Under the pieces are notes generated by a model. That model made no database searches and was not told where the DNA came from. It saw only the letters and a program-made list of their open reading frames with translations. The position numbers and the translations under genes were made by a program. From Profundibacter sp033851955 (GTDB taxonomy: Bacteria > Pseudomonadota > Alphaproteobacteria > Rhodobacterales > Rhodobacteraceae): a stretch of 64,000 nt of DNA. Shown in pieces: positions 41,278 through 50,660 of the stretch (positions within the stretch are counted from its first letter, which is position 1; every line of letters begins with the position of its first letter). Location of the stretch: contig JAWSVK010000019.1 in NCBI GenBank assembly GCA_033851955.1, positions 1 through 64,000 of the forward strand, in the 5' to 3' direction.

Positions 41278-43218
41278 TTAGCCTGCTTTCGGCTCAACAA
41301 ACATACGACCGCGCATTTCCATGTGCAGCGCGTGGCAGAACCACTGGCAATAATACCAATAGACACCCGGTGATGCCACGGTGAAGGTCACCGAGGACGT
41401 CGCCTGCGGTCCGATCTCCATCGCAACCCCGTGGTTGCCCACTGTAAAGCCGTGGGTCAGATCGTCGATATCATCAAGGTTGGTGACATAGACCGTCACT
41501 TCGTTGCCCTCTTGAACAGTGAAGCTTTCCAACGCAAAGTTTGGCGCTTGGCTCGACATATAGACACGAACCTTGTTGCCATCACGAATGATAGTGTCCT
41601 GCCAATCGTCCAAATCAACACCGTCCGCTTCGGCCTGAATACGGGCATCTGCCCACATCTGGTCATTGCGATCCCATACTGATTTTGGATTCACTTTGGA
41701 TGGATCAACGATGATTGAATCATGTGGCTCGGCAAAAGTCGGGCCATCATGCAGCAGCGTCATCTCATCACCATCAATGGCAAAAAGCTGCTCGTTCTCA
41801 GGCTTAAGCGGACCAACATTCAAGAACCGATCTTTCGAGAACTTGTTCATTGTCAGATAATATTTATCTGTCGCCTCCAAGGTTTCGCCCATCACAGTCG
41901 AGTTGTGACCCGGCTGATAATGAACATCCTTTTTGGTGCGGATCGGATCAACGTCTTCGCCGTTATAAAGCTTGATCGCGTCCTCGATGTTCCATTTAAC
42001 AACCTGGCTATCAAGGAACAAAGTGGTGTATGCGCCGCCCTTGCCATCAAACGCCGTGTGAAGCGGGCCAAGACCCAGCTCAGGTTCGGCCACGATCACA
42101 CTGCGAGGCTCTGCTTCGTCGTTGAAAACAGCCTCAAGTTTGCGCACATCAATCACCGAAACCGTTGGCGACAATTTGCCCGCAATACACAGGTGGATTT
42201 TGTCAGGCGCCATGTTACAGCCGTGCGGGTTGTTCGGAACTGGGATGTAACGGGTGTACTTTTTGTTCTGCCCTTTACGTCCGTCCAGAACTTTAACGCC
42301 GTTTAGCTCGATGAAATCACCAGCCGCGATGCCAGCTTCGATTTCCGCGATGTTGAACACCACAACGTGGTCCGCGTCGGCCTCTGTCATGTCAGCAAGC
42401 GTCATGCCCATTTCCGAGTTATACGAGGTCGCGAAGGTGTATTTACCTTCATAATCGCAATCCGTATTGTCCAGATTGCCCGACACCATAACCTGCCATG
42501 CGACGGTCATTTCGTCAGCATTCAAGGCGGTGTAGAAGTTCACGTACTTCTCTGGCTCGTCCAGGATTTTGCCATCATTAACCATTGGCACTTCGTCTTC
42601 GCCGTTACAGAAGACATAGTTCGTCCGTGGCCATTTTTGGGGGCGCAGACCGTGGATTGCCTTGGCGTTCGGAATCTCGATGATCTTGTCGCACTTCATC
42701 ACGTCGCAACGCACACGCGCCACGCGGGTGTTGGCCTTGTCGTTCATGAACAGGTAACGACCGTCATATGTGCCCTCGGTAAAGGACATGTGGACGTGGT
42801 GCAGATCGCCGTTTGGTGGGAACTCGTGACCGTTGGCAGCCAGCTGTTTTTTGGTTTTAGGCAGCAAGCCTTCCGTCAGAATTTTCTTGGATTCATTGCT
42901 GATGCCCCAACCGGTTGCCGAACAGGTGTTGAACACAGGAACCCGCATCAATTCACGCATTGATGGCACGCCCAAAATGCGCATTTCGCCCGCCTGGCCA
43001 GACGACCAAAAGCCGTAGTATTCATCCAACTGGCCCGGCCCGACTTCGGCACCTGCAGCAGCACGTGCGCTGGTTGTGCTGGCCACGGTTGCAGCGCCAA
43101 CGGCGGCCGCCCCTGTAAGCATCGCGCGTGGGCCGAATGCACCAGCAAGTGCAACGCTTCCTGCACTTGCGCCAAGCAAGCTCCGACGTGTAATCGGTAG
43201 TTTCTTTCCTTCAGACAT
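41278..43218 (-). CDS. nosZ: NosZ, nitrous-oxide reductase (Tat type, clade I)
   Basis: A 646-residue copper enzyme reducing N2O to N2 in the periplasm. The Tat signal TRRSLLGASAGSVALAG identifies the clade I form. The C-terminal cupredoxin domain holds the CuA ligands H589, C624, W626, C628, H632 and M635 (in YYCQWFCHALHMEM). The beta-propeller histidines for the four-copper CuZ centre are seen in HVHMSFTEG, NPHGCNMAPD, LGLGPLHTAFDG and EPHDSIIVD. It is encoded between nosR and nosD with normal length, and all visible ligands are intact, so an active enzyme is expected. Confidence 0.97.
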   Translation of the reverse strand: MSEGKKLPITRRSLLGASAGSVALAGAFGPRAMLTGAAAVGAATVASTTSARAAAGAEVGPGQLDEYYGFWSSGQAGEMRILGVPSMRELMRVPVFNTCSATGWGISNESKKILTEGLLPKTKKQLAANGHEFPPNGDLHHVHMSFTEGTYDGRYLFMNDKANTRVARVRCDVMKCDKIIEIPNAKAIHGLRPQKWPRTNYVFCNGEDEVPMVNDGKILDEPEKYVNFYTALNADEMTVAWQVMVSGNLDNTDCDYEGKYTFATSYNSEMGMTLADMTEADADHVVVFNIAEIEAGIAAGDFIELNGVKVLDGRKGQNKKYTRYIPVPNNPHGCNMAPDKIHLCIAGKLSPTVSVIDVRKLEAVFNDEAEPRSVIVAEPELGLGPLHTAFDGKGGAYTTLFLDSQVVKWNIEDAIKLYNGEDVDPIRTKKDVHYQPGHNSTVMGETLEATDKYYLTMNKFSKDRFLNVGPLKPENEQLFAIDGDEMTLLHDGPTFAEPHDSIIVDPSKVNPKSVWDRNDQMWADARIQAEADGVDLDDWQDTIIRDGNKVRVYMSSQAPNFALESFTVQEGNEVTVYVTNLDDIDDLTHGFTVGNHGVAMEIGPQATSSVTFTVASPGVYWYYCQWFCHALHMEMRGRMFVEPKAG

Positions 43219-43230
43219 GATTTTTCCTTT

Positions 43231-45429
43231 TCATGAAGTTGTCGTATTAGGTTTCTGGTTTGGATGCCCAACAAAGCGCGACAGGTCTGGTCCCGCTGCA
43301 TCTTTGGAGCGTCGTTTCGTCTTTTTGATCACGACAGGGCATATGGTTTCGGATTGATAAAGCACCTGACAATGCAGGCAGTTTATGCATTCGTTCGGGT
43401 TGATCTCTCCGGTTGGATGGATCGCCTGAACGGGGCATTGTTTGGCACAACTCTGACAAGGGTTGCCGCACTCGTGATAGCGTTTGAGCCAGTCAAACAT
43501 CCGCAAACGCGCAGGGATGGCCAGCGCCGCGCCAAGCGGGCAAAGGTAGCGACAAAAGAAGCGCTCAACGAACAGGCCAGCAATCAGCAAGGCCGCGACA
43601 TAGGCGATGAACGGCCATGCCCGCACGAAATTCAGGATGATTGCGGTCTTGAATGGTTCCACCTCGGCCAGACGTTCGGCTTGCTCAATGCTGGTCAAGG
43701 AAACGCCAAACAGACCAAGGAAAATCATGTATTTCAGCGGCCAAAGGCGTTCGTGCAGACCCCATGGCAGGGTCCATTGCGGGATGTGCAGGGCGCGGGC
43801 GACTTGGTTCAACAACTCTTGCAATGCACCAAACGGGCAGAGCCAACCGCAATAGGCACCGCGCCCCCAAAACAACAAGGCCGCCGCCAATGAAAACCAC
43901 AGGATAAAGGTCAGCGGGTCTAGCAAGAATGCCTGCCAGCTAAAGCCCGTGACCAAAGAGCCAAACAGCGCCATCAGGTTGACCACGGACAATTGCGCGT
44001 TGGCAAACCAACCGAGGTAAACGAGTGTAACCGTCAAAAAACCAATGCGGAACCAGTAGAACGCTCGCGCATTTCGGGTCGCCAAGTTTTGGAAAAAGAA
44101 CATGCCGGTAAGTACGGTCAACATAACGATCAACACGGCGATCTGGATCTTTTTGCTCTCCCAAATCCGTTTCCACAACGCCTGATGCGCGTCGGCTTCG
44201 GATTGCGATGTCAGCGCGTCCACATTGGCCGGCACCTCGACAGCAGGTGACGCGATGGTGCGAATGTATTTTTGCGGCAGTTGATAACCCAGATCGAAGG
44301 TGGTGTAGATTTTTTCGATCGCGCCGACTTCGCGCTGCACCAACAGTTGGATGCGAAATGGTTTGGTTGGATCAAACCCGCTATCGGCTGGAATTTTAAA
44401 CAGGTCGGCCTCGTTATAAACGGGCGCGCCGTCTGTGGCGATTTTGTTGATCCGCTTGTGCATCCGGTCACGAAACCGCACCGAAACGTCATCTTGGATT
44501 AGGAAAATGCGATCAAAAATACCACCACGTACGTAACCAGACCCCTTAAACGAATAAAGTCCGCGCCCGACGATAGCCACCGCATGGTCGCCCTCCTCCA
44601 GCCAATCATGCAGGTTTTTTGCCACCGCATCGCCCAAAATCACCCGCCCAATCGCCGGGTGCGAAACAAGCGCGGCTTGCATTTCGATAAAGGTTGTTTC
44701 GGGCGCTTGGCGCAGGGCGCGTTTGGCACCGCGAGGGTCCTCCATCGCCGCAAAGGCCGCATTGATCTGACCAACATCCAGCGAAAGTCGGCGCAAAGTG
44801 CCGTCGCCCTCAAGCGTCATCCAGTCACTTGCAGCCTTGGCATCAGGATTGATTTCATATTGTGGCCCACTGCTCGCCTCAACAACGCTCAAACCACCCA
44901 GCCCCAGCCGGCGGGCAACCTTTAGACCAGCCCGAACGATAGAATCGTCGATCACCATGACCGTCACAGTCGCGCCAGAAATAATGTCCAACTGGTGCGC
45001 CGTCCCCCCTGATTCAGCCTCGGCCACGAGGTCCAGCCCACGGTATCCGGCCACAAGCGCCTTCATCTTTTTGTCAGGAATACCGATCAAAACAATTGGC
45101 TCATAATGCTTGACCAGCTGAACGCCTATCACTTGGGCGTCATCATCAATCGCCACCATGGTGTGTATCGGCTTGCCCGAATAGCCCGTGGTCGACACGA
45201 AATCCGAAGTCATATAGGCCCAACCAATCCGCTCCCCTCCCTTAAGAACTTGGGCGACGGGCAAATCGTCATGCAGCGGGCCAAAGGCATCCGCCCCCTC
45301 GACCAACTCACCTACATCAACGCTTGGCAAAAGCTTGGAGATCACGGTCTCAGCTGCCACAGGAAGCCCGATCAAAAGCGTCAACGCCATGATTGCAAAA
45401 ATTTTAAAAGAGAAGCCGAAGGTTTTCAT
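43231..45429 (-). CDS. nosR: NosR, flavoprotein/iron-sulphur membrane protein for N2O respiration
   Basis: A 732-residue membrane protein. Residues 1-26 are a signal/first helix; the periplasmic FMN-binding domain follows with acceptor motif SGATVT at 151-156. Several helices from ~415 onward include the CPLGA and CPFGA cysteine motifs. The C-terminal cytoplasmic domain has two 4Fe-4S clusters in CGNPCQSCAKQCPVQA and CINCLHCQVLY. NosR passes electrons towards NosZ and is needed for nosZ expression in Pseudomonas. ATG at 45429 is chosen because it starts the hydrophobic signal; a GTG at 45477 would add 16 basic residues. Promoter region carries an Fnr/Dnr-type box. Confidence 0.94.
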   Translation of the reverse strand: MKTFGFSFKIFAIMALTLLIGLPVAAETVISKLLPSVDVGELVEGADAFGPLHDDLPVAQVLKGGERIGWAYMTSDFVSTTGYSGKPIHTMVAIDDDAQVIGVQLVKHYEPIVLIGIPDKKMKALVAGYRGLDLVAEAESGGTAHQLDIISGATVTVMVIDDSIVRAGLKVARRLGLGGLSVVEASSGPQYEINPDAKAASDWMTLEGDGTLRRLSLDVGQINAAFAAMEDPRGAKRALRQAPETTFIEMQAALVSHPAIGRVILGDAVAKNLHDWLEEGDHAVAIVGRGLYSFKGSGYVRGGIFDRIFLIQDDVSVRFRDRMHKRINKIATDGAPVYNEADLFKIPADSGFDPTKPFRIQLLVQREVGAIEKIYTTFDLGYQLPQKYIRTIASPAVEVPANVDALTSQSEADAHQALWKRIWESKKIQIAVLIVMLTVLTGMFFFQNLATRNARAFYWFRIGFLTVTLVYLGWFANAQLSVVNLMALFGSLVTGFSWQAFLLDPLTFILWFSLAAALLFWGRGAYCGWLCPFGALQELLNQVARALHIPQWTLPWGLHERLWPLKYMIFLGLFGVSLTSIEQAERLAEVEPFKTAIILNFVRAWPFIAYVAALLIAGLFVERFFCRYLCPLGAALAIPARLRMFDWLKRYHECGNPCQSCAKQCPVQAIHPTGEINPNECINCLHCQVLYQSETICPVVIKKTKRRSKDAAGPDLSRFVGHPNQKPNTTTS

Positions 45430-45495
45430 GCGCGCTCGTTTACGGTCAAGGAATGTCGATCGACGCAGAGTTAGCACCCCACATCGAGATGAACA

Positions 45496-45509
45496 TTGCG
45501 CTAGATCAA
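45496..45509. promoter_or_regulatory. Fnr/Dnr-type binding site between nosR and the Crp/Fnr regulator gene
   Basis: TTGCG-CTAG-ATCAA matches the TTGAT-N4-ATCAA consensus at eight of ten positions. It is 67 bases before the nosR ATG and 93 before the regulator GTG, suitable for activating nosR and for autoregulation. Confidence 0.65.
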
Positions 45510-45602
45510 ACTTCTGCTAAATTGCCCCTCTGTCAGGTAAGATTGACTGTTCTGGAGCATTGCCTGTAACGGCCGTGACGTTTTAGGTCTTAGGAAAACG
45601 CT

Positions 45603-46316
45603 GTGCAAAAATTGGACGAAAGCCTGCTGTCGCCCTTGCCGCCGTTCTCAAAGCTATCACGCGCGCAGATCAAAACCATATTGAGCCAGGCGACCAGCCG
45701 TCGGTATGACAAGGGCGTGTCGATCTTCGACGAAGGCACAGTGGCAGATCGGTTCTATCTATTGTTGGATGGTACAATACGCGTGGTCAAAATCACACCT
45801 GCTGGCGAGCAGGTCACGTCCTTGCACATTCCCGCGGGCCAATTGTTCGGGATTTCCCAAGCCTTGGGTCGTGACACCTACCCTGCAACCGCCAACGCGG
45901 CGTCCGAAATATTAGCGCTGTCTTGGCCCACATCCCTATGGGCCAGTTTCGTTGCGAATTACCCCGGATTTGCCAGCGAAACCTACAAAACCATCGGCAA
46001 GCGCGTCAGCGAGATGAACACCCGCATCGTCGAGATGTCGACCCAACATGTTGAACAGCGCATCGCCCGTGCTTTGTTACGATTGGCTAATCAATCGGGG
46101 CGGCCTATTGAAGCGGGAACTGAGATCAGCTTTCCGATCACCCGAAAAGATGTGTCTGAGCTGACTGGCACAACGTTGCAAACCGTGAGCCGATTGCTGA
46201 GCGCATGGGAAAGAGTTGGCTTGGTCAACAGCAAACGCAAAAAAATCATCGTTTGCGACACGCACCGTTTGGCCGCGTTGAGTGAAGCAGGTTCGCGTCC
46301 GCAAAATTTGATGTAA
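45603..46316 (+). CDS. Crp/Fnr-family regulator, Dnr/NnrR-like
   Basis: A 237-residue regulator with an N-terminal cyclic-nucleotide-binding-like sensor (residues ~15-125; FDEGTVADRFYLLLDGTIRV core), a dimer helix around 125-155, and a C-terminal winged helix with recognition segment TRKDVSELTGTTLQTVSRLL. It lacks the N-terminal cysteines of oxygen-sensing Fnr; the only cysteine is near the C terminus. That places it with Dnr/NnrR-type nitric-oxide-responsive activators. It is divergent from nosR and shares an Fnr-like box with it, so it probably switches on nos genes when nitrogen oxides are present. GTG start, with TAGGAAAA upstream. Confidence 0.87.
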   Translation: MQKLDESLLSPLPPFSKLSRAQIKTILSQATSRRYDKGVSIFDEGTVADRFYLLLDGTIRVVKITPAGEQVTSLHIPAGQLFGISQALGRDTYPATANAASEILALSWPTSLWASFVANYPGFASETYKTIGKRVSEMNTRIVEMSTQHVEQRIARALLRLANQSGRPIEAGTEISFPITRKDVSELTGTTLQTVSRLLSAWERVGLVNSKRKKIIVCDTHRLAALSEAGSRPQNLM

Positions 46317-46335
46317 TCCGCCTTAAAGCTGTAGA

Positions 46336-47919
46336 CTAGACCGCTGCCACATTGCCACATTTTCCGACAATATAGGTGTTCAACTTTTCCACTTCTGCGT
46401 CGTTCAGACGCAAGCCCAACTTGGATCTTCTCCACAGAAAATCCTCGGCCTGCGTCACCCATTCATTCGCGATTGCCCAATCCACTTCGCGCTGAAAAAT
46501 ACCGTGGCCAAAGTCATCGCCCAAATCCCCAATTGAGGCACAACCTGCAAAGATGCTGGCCGCTTCGGTTCCATATTGGCGGATCAATCGTTTGATTACA
46601 TCACTTTGCAAAAATGGCAGCGATTTCGACAGCGCGCGGCGGAGATCATCAACACCGTTGACCGGAAAATCACCGCCGGGCATCGAAGCCTTGGCCGTCC
46701 ATTTCACCGTCTCCCGTTGAAACTCTATGTCGATCAATTCTAATGCTGACTCCGCTAAGCGGCGGAAAGTGGTGATTTTACCGCCGAAAATATTCAGCAC
46801 AGGACCACCCGCAGAGCGGTTCACTTTAAGCACGTAATCTCTTGTGGCCGCCGTCGCCGAACTTGCGCCATCGTTATAGAGCGGGCGCACCCCTGAATAG
46901 CTCCAAACCACATCACCCTCTGTGATGTTTTGGGTGAAATACTGATTAGCAAACTCGATCAGGTAGTCACGCTCTTCTGGCGTGCAGCTCGGTTCTTGGT
47001 TTGGATTTGAGTGATCAGCATCTGTTGTGCCGATCAGCGTGAAATCCCCCTCATAAGGGATCGCAAAAATGATACGCCCGTCTTCACCTTGAAAGAAATA
47101 GCACTTGTCGTGATCGTACAATTTTTTGGTGACAATATGACTGCCGCGCACCAACCGCACGCCTTCATTTGTTTTCAGCTGAATGGTGTTGCGGATGATA
47201 TTCTCGACCCAAGGCCCACCCGCATTTACGATCATTTTGGCCGTCGTCATTTGCTCAACCCCGTCCGAATTCAGGGTCACAACATGCCACAGTTCATTTT
47301 CAAACGTTGCACTAAGCACTTTGGTCTGCACCTGAATATCCGCGCCTCTGGCTTTGGCGTCACGCGCATTCAGCACCACAAGCCGTGCATCCTCGACCCA
47401 GCAATCGGAATATTCATAAGCCTTTTCAAGCTTGTCCACCAATGGCGCGCCCTCTGGACCTGTGCGTAAATCCAGCGTTTTTGTGCCAGGCAAAATGTCG
47501 CGCCCCCCCAAGTTATCATAAAGGAACAACCCCAGACGAATGAGCCAAGCGGGTCTACGCCCCTTCATCCACGGCATGACAAAGGATAAAAGCTTGGACG
47601 TTGGCGTGTCATTTTCAAATCGCATATCACGGTGGAATGGTAGCACAAACCGCATCGGCCAGCTGATATGCGGCGTCGCCCGTAGCAGGATTTCTCGCTC
47701 GATCAGAGCTTCGCGAACGAGCCGGAATTCAAAAAACTCAAGATACCGCAATCCCCCGTGGAACAATTTGGTCGAGGCCGACGAAGTCGCCGAGGCCAGA
47801 TCATTCATCTCAGCCAAAGCAACCGAATAGCCGCGCCCAGCAGCATCACGCGCAATGCCACATCCGTTGATGCCGCCACCTATGACGAAAATGTCTACGT
47901 TCTTAGTTTGCTTCAGCAT
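46336..47919 (-). CDS. glpD: Glycerol-3-phosphate dehydrogenase (aerobic, FAD)
   Basis: A 527-residue membrane-associated flavoprotein. FAD motif FVIGGGINGCGIARDAAGRG near residues 11-30, then SATSSASTKLFHGGLRYLE near 45, GPWVENI and a C-terminal DAO_C domain ending in LGLRLNDAEVEKLNTYI. It oxidises sn-glycerol-3-phosphate to dihydroxyacetone phosphate and feeds electrons to ubiquinone. It overlaps the end of glpR by 17 bases in the same direction, so the regulator and enzyme are co-expressed, while the importer and kinase genes are divergent. Confidence 0.95.
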   Translation of the reverse strand: MLKQTKNVDIFVIGGGINGCGIARDAAGRGYSVALAEMNDLASATSSASTKLFHGGLRYLEFFEFRLVREALIEREILLRATPHISWPMRFVLPFHRDMRFENDTPTSKLLSFVMPWMKGRRPAWLIRLGLFLYDNLGGRDILPGTKTLDLRTGPEGAPLVDKLEKAYEYSDCWVEDARLVVLNARDAKARGADIQVQTKVLSATFENELWHVVTLNSDGVEQMTTAKMIVNAGGPWVENIIRNTIQLKTNEGVRLVRGSHIVTKKLYDHDKCYFFQGEDGRIIFAIPYEGDFTLIGTTDADHSNPNQEPSCTPEERDYLIEFANQYFTQNITEGDVVWSYSGVRPLYNDGASSATAATRDYVLKVNRSAGGPVLNIFGGKITTFRRLAESALELIDIEFQRETVKWTAKASMPGGDFPVNGVDDLRRALSKSLPFLQSDVIKRLIRQYGTEAASIFAGCASIGDLGDDFGHGIFQREVDWAIANEWVTQAEDFLWRRSKLGLRLNDAEVEKLNTYIVGKCGNVAAV

Positions 47920-48685
47920 TTTTATCGCCCGTTATGATGAGTTTGGTGTCTTGCGCAACGAGCGACGCCTCAAAATCGGGCGGCGGCAGTGCATTCAAGA
48001 TAATGTAATCGAGGTCCTTGGCGTCACAGATTTTGACGGGTGCAGACACGCCAAATTTTGAAACGTCTGCCACAAGGATTCTCTTACGTGCGTTTTCCAA
48101 AATCGCCCGCGCCACCGAGACTTCGCGTTGATCAAAGTCGAGGACCGAACCGTCCGCATCAAGCGAAGACGCGCCAATGATTGCGAAATCAACTTTGAAA
48201 TTTGAGATCGCCTTGATCGCATCACCACCGATAACCGCGCCATCCGAGAGCCGCACCTCGCCGCCGATGAGAACAAGCGACTTAAGCCGAGACGCCCTTA
48301 GGATGTGCACGACGTTGATGTTGTTGGAAACAACCGTAAGATCATGATGCATCCGCAGTCCTTGGGCGACCATTTCGGTGGTGGTACCGATGTTCAACGC
48401 AAGCGACGCGCCATTCGGGATCAGTGCAGCAGCCGCATCTGCAACCGCGCTTTTGGCCAAAGTATGTTTCAGTCGGCGATCTTCATAGGCAATCACCGAG
48501 TTCGTAATCATACGCTTCGCGCCACCGTGCGTTCTGACGGCCAATCCGGCATCACAAAGCTCGCTTAGATCACGGCGCACCGTCTGTGTCGTGACATTCC
48601 ATCGCTGCGCAAGTGTATCAACCTCGACTTCGCCGATCTTGCGAAGGGTCTTTAGAATTGCCTCCTGTCGGTCATTGAAAGCCAT
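47903..48685 (-). CDS. glpR: GlpR-like DeoR-family repressor of glycerol genes
   Basis: A 260-residue DeoR regulator. N-terminal HTH: RQEAILKTLRKIGEVEVDTLAQRW with recognition part TTQTVRRDLSELCDAG, followed by RTHGGA. The sensor domain shows NIGTTTEMVAQGL, IGGEVRLSDGAVIGGDA and the late LVADVSKFG segment that together form the phospho-sugar pocket, so glycerol-3-phosphate is the expected inducer. ATG at 48685 has GAGGAAA upstream. The divergent region contains a good match to the enterobacterial GlpR operator at 48821-48836. Confidence 0.9.
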   Translation of the reverse strand: MAFNDRQEAILKTLRKIGEVEVDTLAQRWNVTTQTVRRDLSELCDAGLAVRTHGGAKRMITNSVIAYEDRRLKHTLAKSAVADAAAALIPNGASLALNIGTTTEMVAQGLRMHHDLTVVSNNINVVHILRASRLKSLVLIGGEVRLSDGAVIGGDAIKAISNFKVDFAIIGASSLDADGSVLDFDQREVSVARAILENARKRILVADVSKFGVSAPVKICDAKDLDYIILNALPPPDFEASLVAQDTKLIITGDKNAEAN

Positions 48686-48730
48686 GTTTCCTCGAATCTT
48701 CAATTGAACATTTCATTTGTTGTTATGATA

Positions 48731-48770
48731 CCATTGTTTCACCCGATGTACACAGGACGGGCAACAATGG
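48731..48770. repeat. 40-bp interrupted inverted repeat in the glpR-glpV intergenic region
   Basis: CCATTGTT and AACAATGG form the outer arms; CCCG and CGGG pair inside them, around a 12-base loop. It is AT-flanked and lies 46 bases from the glpR start. It may be a regulator site or a leader hairpin of the glpR-glpD transcript. Confidence 0.45.
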
Positions 48771-48807
48771 CCGATAATTGATCAAAATCAAGCTACTATT
48801 TAAATAG

Positions 48808-48836
48808 TTGACAATTTTCGATGTTCACACGAACAT
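48808..48836 (+). promoter_or_regulatory. glpV promoter -35 box with overlapping GlpR operator
   Basis: TTGACA at 48808-48813 is a perfect -35 hexamer. ATGTTC-ACAC-GAACAT at 48821-48836 is a perfect 16-bp dyad that matches the arms of the E. coli GlpR operator (ATGTTCG...CGAACAT type) and covers the spacer and expected -10 position. Another inverted repeat, CCAGAA-TCG-TTCTGG, follows at 48843-48857. Confidence 0.72.
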
Positions 48837-48884
48837 GAGATACCAGAATCGTTCTGGAACATATAACTCTAGGGAGGAGACAAG

Positions 48885-50621
48885 ATGCGTAAGTATCTTA
48901 TGTCCGCGGCCGCAGTTTCTGCAGTGCTGGCGGGTACAATTTCAGCACATGCCGACATGGCCGCTGCTGAACGCTGGATCGACAGCGAATTTCAACCGTC
49001 GGCCATCAGCCGGTCTGAACAGTCAAGCGAAATGCAGTGGTTCGTAGATGCGTCCGCCCCTTTCACGGGTATGGAAATCAACGTTCTGTCTGAAGGCATT
49101 CCAACGCATTCGTATGAGTCCGAAGTGCTGGCCAAAGCGTTTGAGGAAATCACCGGCATCAAGGTGAACCACCAGATTTTGGGTGAAGGCGAAGTTGTGC
49201 AGGCGGTGCAAACCCAGATGCAAACCCAGCGCAACCTATATGACGGCTATGTAAACGACTCCGATTTGATCGGCACACATTCCCGTTTGCAACTGGCGTT
49301 CAACCTGACGGATCAAATGGCGGGCGACTGGTCAGCAACGACCTCACCTTCGCTTGATCTGGCCGATTTCATGGGCAGTCAGTTTACAACCGGCCCTGAT
49401 GGCGATCTTTACCAATTGCCCGACCAACAGTTCGCGAACCTTTACTGGTTCCGCAAAGATTGGTTCGACAACGCCGACCTTCAGGCCCAATTCAAAGCCA
49501 AATATGGCTATGACCTAGGTGTGCCCGTAAACTGGTCCGCTTATGAGGACATCGCTGATTTCTTTAGCAATGACGTCAAAGAAATCGACGGCACCACAAT
49601 CTATGGTCACATGGATTATGGCAAGCGCGCACCTGACTTAGGCTGGCGTATGACGGATGCTTGGCTGTCGATGGCCGGCGCTGGATCCGTTGGCGAGCCA
49701 AACGGTATCCCGATTGATGAGTGGGGCATCCGCATGGAAGCTGGCACCTGTAACCCTGTGGGCGCATCTGTGTCACGCGGTGGTGCTGCAAACGGCCCAG
49801 CCGCTGTTTACGCGATCCGTAAATGGGACGAATGGTTGCGTGCATACGCCCCTCCTGGCGCTGCGTCCTATGACTTTTATCAGTCATTGCCAGCCTTGGC
49901 ACAGGGCAACGTTGCCCAACAGATTTTCTGGTACACAGCCTTTACGGCTGACATGGTGAAACCTCAATCTGAGGGCAACAACACCGTGGATGCCGAAGGC
50001 AAACCACTGTGGCGCATGGCACCGTCTCCGCACGGCCCATATTGGCAGGAAGGCCAAAAAGTTGGCTATCAAGATGTTGGCTCTTGGACATTCCTAAAAT
50101 CAACACCAGAAGATCGCGCCCAAGCGGCATGGCTTTATGCGCAGTTTGTGACATCTAAAACTGTCGATGTTAAGAAAAGCCACGTTGGCCTGACCTTCAT
50201 CCGCAACTCGACAGTCGAGCATGAATCCTTCTCCGAACGCGCCTCAAATCTGGGCGGCTTGGTTGAATTTTACCGCTCTCCTGATCGTGTTGCATGGTCA
50301 CCAACAGGTGTGAACGTGCCTGACTATCCTAAGTTGGCACAAATCTGGTGGCAGCAAATTGGTGATGTGAACTCTGGTTCCTTCACGCCCCAAGAAGCGA
50401 TGGATCGTCTGGCTGAAGAAATGGACATCACAATGGCTCGCATGCAGGCAGTGGACGAAGCTGCGAATGTATACGGCGGATGTGGTCCACGTTTGAACGA
50501 AGAAAAGTCGGCCGAATTTTGGTACGCAAATGGCGGTGCCAAGCCACCACTGGATAACGAAAAGCCACAAGGCATGACCGTTAACTATGATGACTTGGTT
50601 GCACGCTGGAACGCGAACTAA
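48885..50621 (+). CDS. glpV: Glycerol ABC transporter substrate-binding protein, GlpV-like
   Basis: A 578-residue extracellular binding protein (SBP family 1). Signal peptide 1-23 (AGTISAHA|DM). It is longer than sugar-binding relatives, as usual for GlpV, and shows IPTHSYESEVLAKAFEEITGIKVNHQ broken across residues ~70-95 and LPDQQFANLYWFRKDWF near 180. GGGAGGAGA precedes the ATG. It heads the operon for glycerol uptake described in Rhizobium leguminosarum as glpSTPQUV, but here the binding-protein gene comes first and is separated from the ATPase genes by a hairpin. Confidence 0.88.
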   Translation: MRKYLMSAAAVSAVLAGTISAHADMAAAERWIDSEFQPSAISRSEQSSEMQWFVDASAPFTGMEINVLSEGIPTHSYESEVLAKAFEEITGIKVNHQILGEGEVVQAVQTQMQTQRNLYDGYVNDSDLIGTHSRLQLAFNLTDQMAGDWSATTSPSLDLADFMGSQFTTGPDGDLYQLPDQQFANLYWFRKDWFDNADLQAQFKAKYGYDLGVPVNWSAYEDIADFFSNDVKEIDGTTIYGHMDYGKRAPDLGWRMTDAWLSMAGAGSVGEPNGIPIDEWGIRMEAGTCNPVGASVSRGGAANGPAAVYAIRKWDEWLRAYAPPGAASYDFYQSLPALAQGNVAQQIFWYTAFTADMVKPQSEGNNTVDAEGKPLWRMAPSPHGPYWQEGQKVGYQDVGSWTFLKSTPEDRAQAAWLYAQFVTSKTVDVKKSHVGLTFIRNSTVEHESFSERASNLGGLVEFYRSPDRVAWSPTGVNVPDYPKLAQIWWQQIGDVNSGSFTPQEAMDRLAEEMDITMARMQAVDEAANVYGGCGPRLNEEKSAEFWYANGGAKPPLDNEKPQGMTVNYDDLVARWNAN

Positions 50622-50660
50622 AAGCAAACTCCCTGTTGGAACGCCTTCCCGTTTCAACTC

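Noticed and set aside
45430..45477. GTG start at 45477 for NosR
   Set aside because: It would add 16 basic residues before the signal/first helix and has no well-spaced ribosome site; ATG at 45429 begins the hydrophobic segment.
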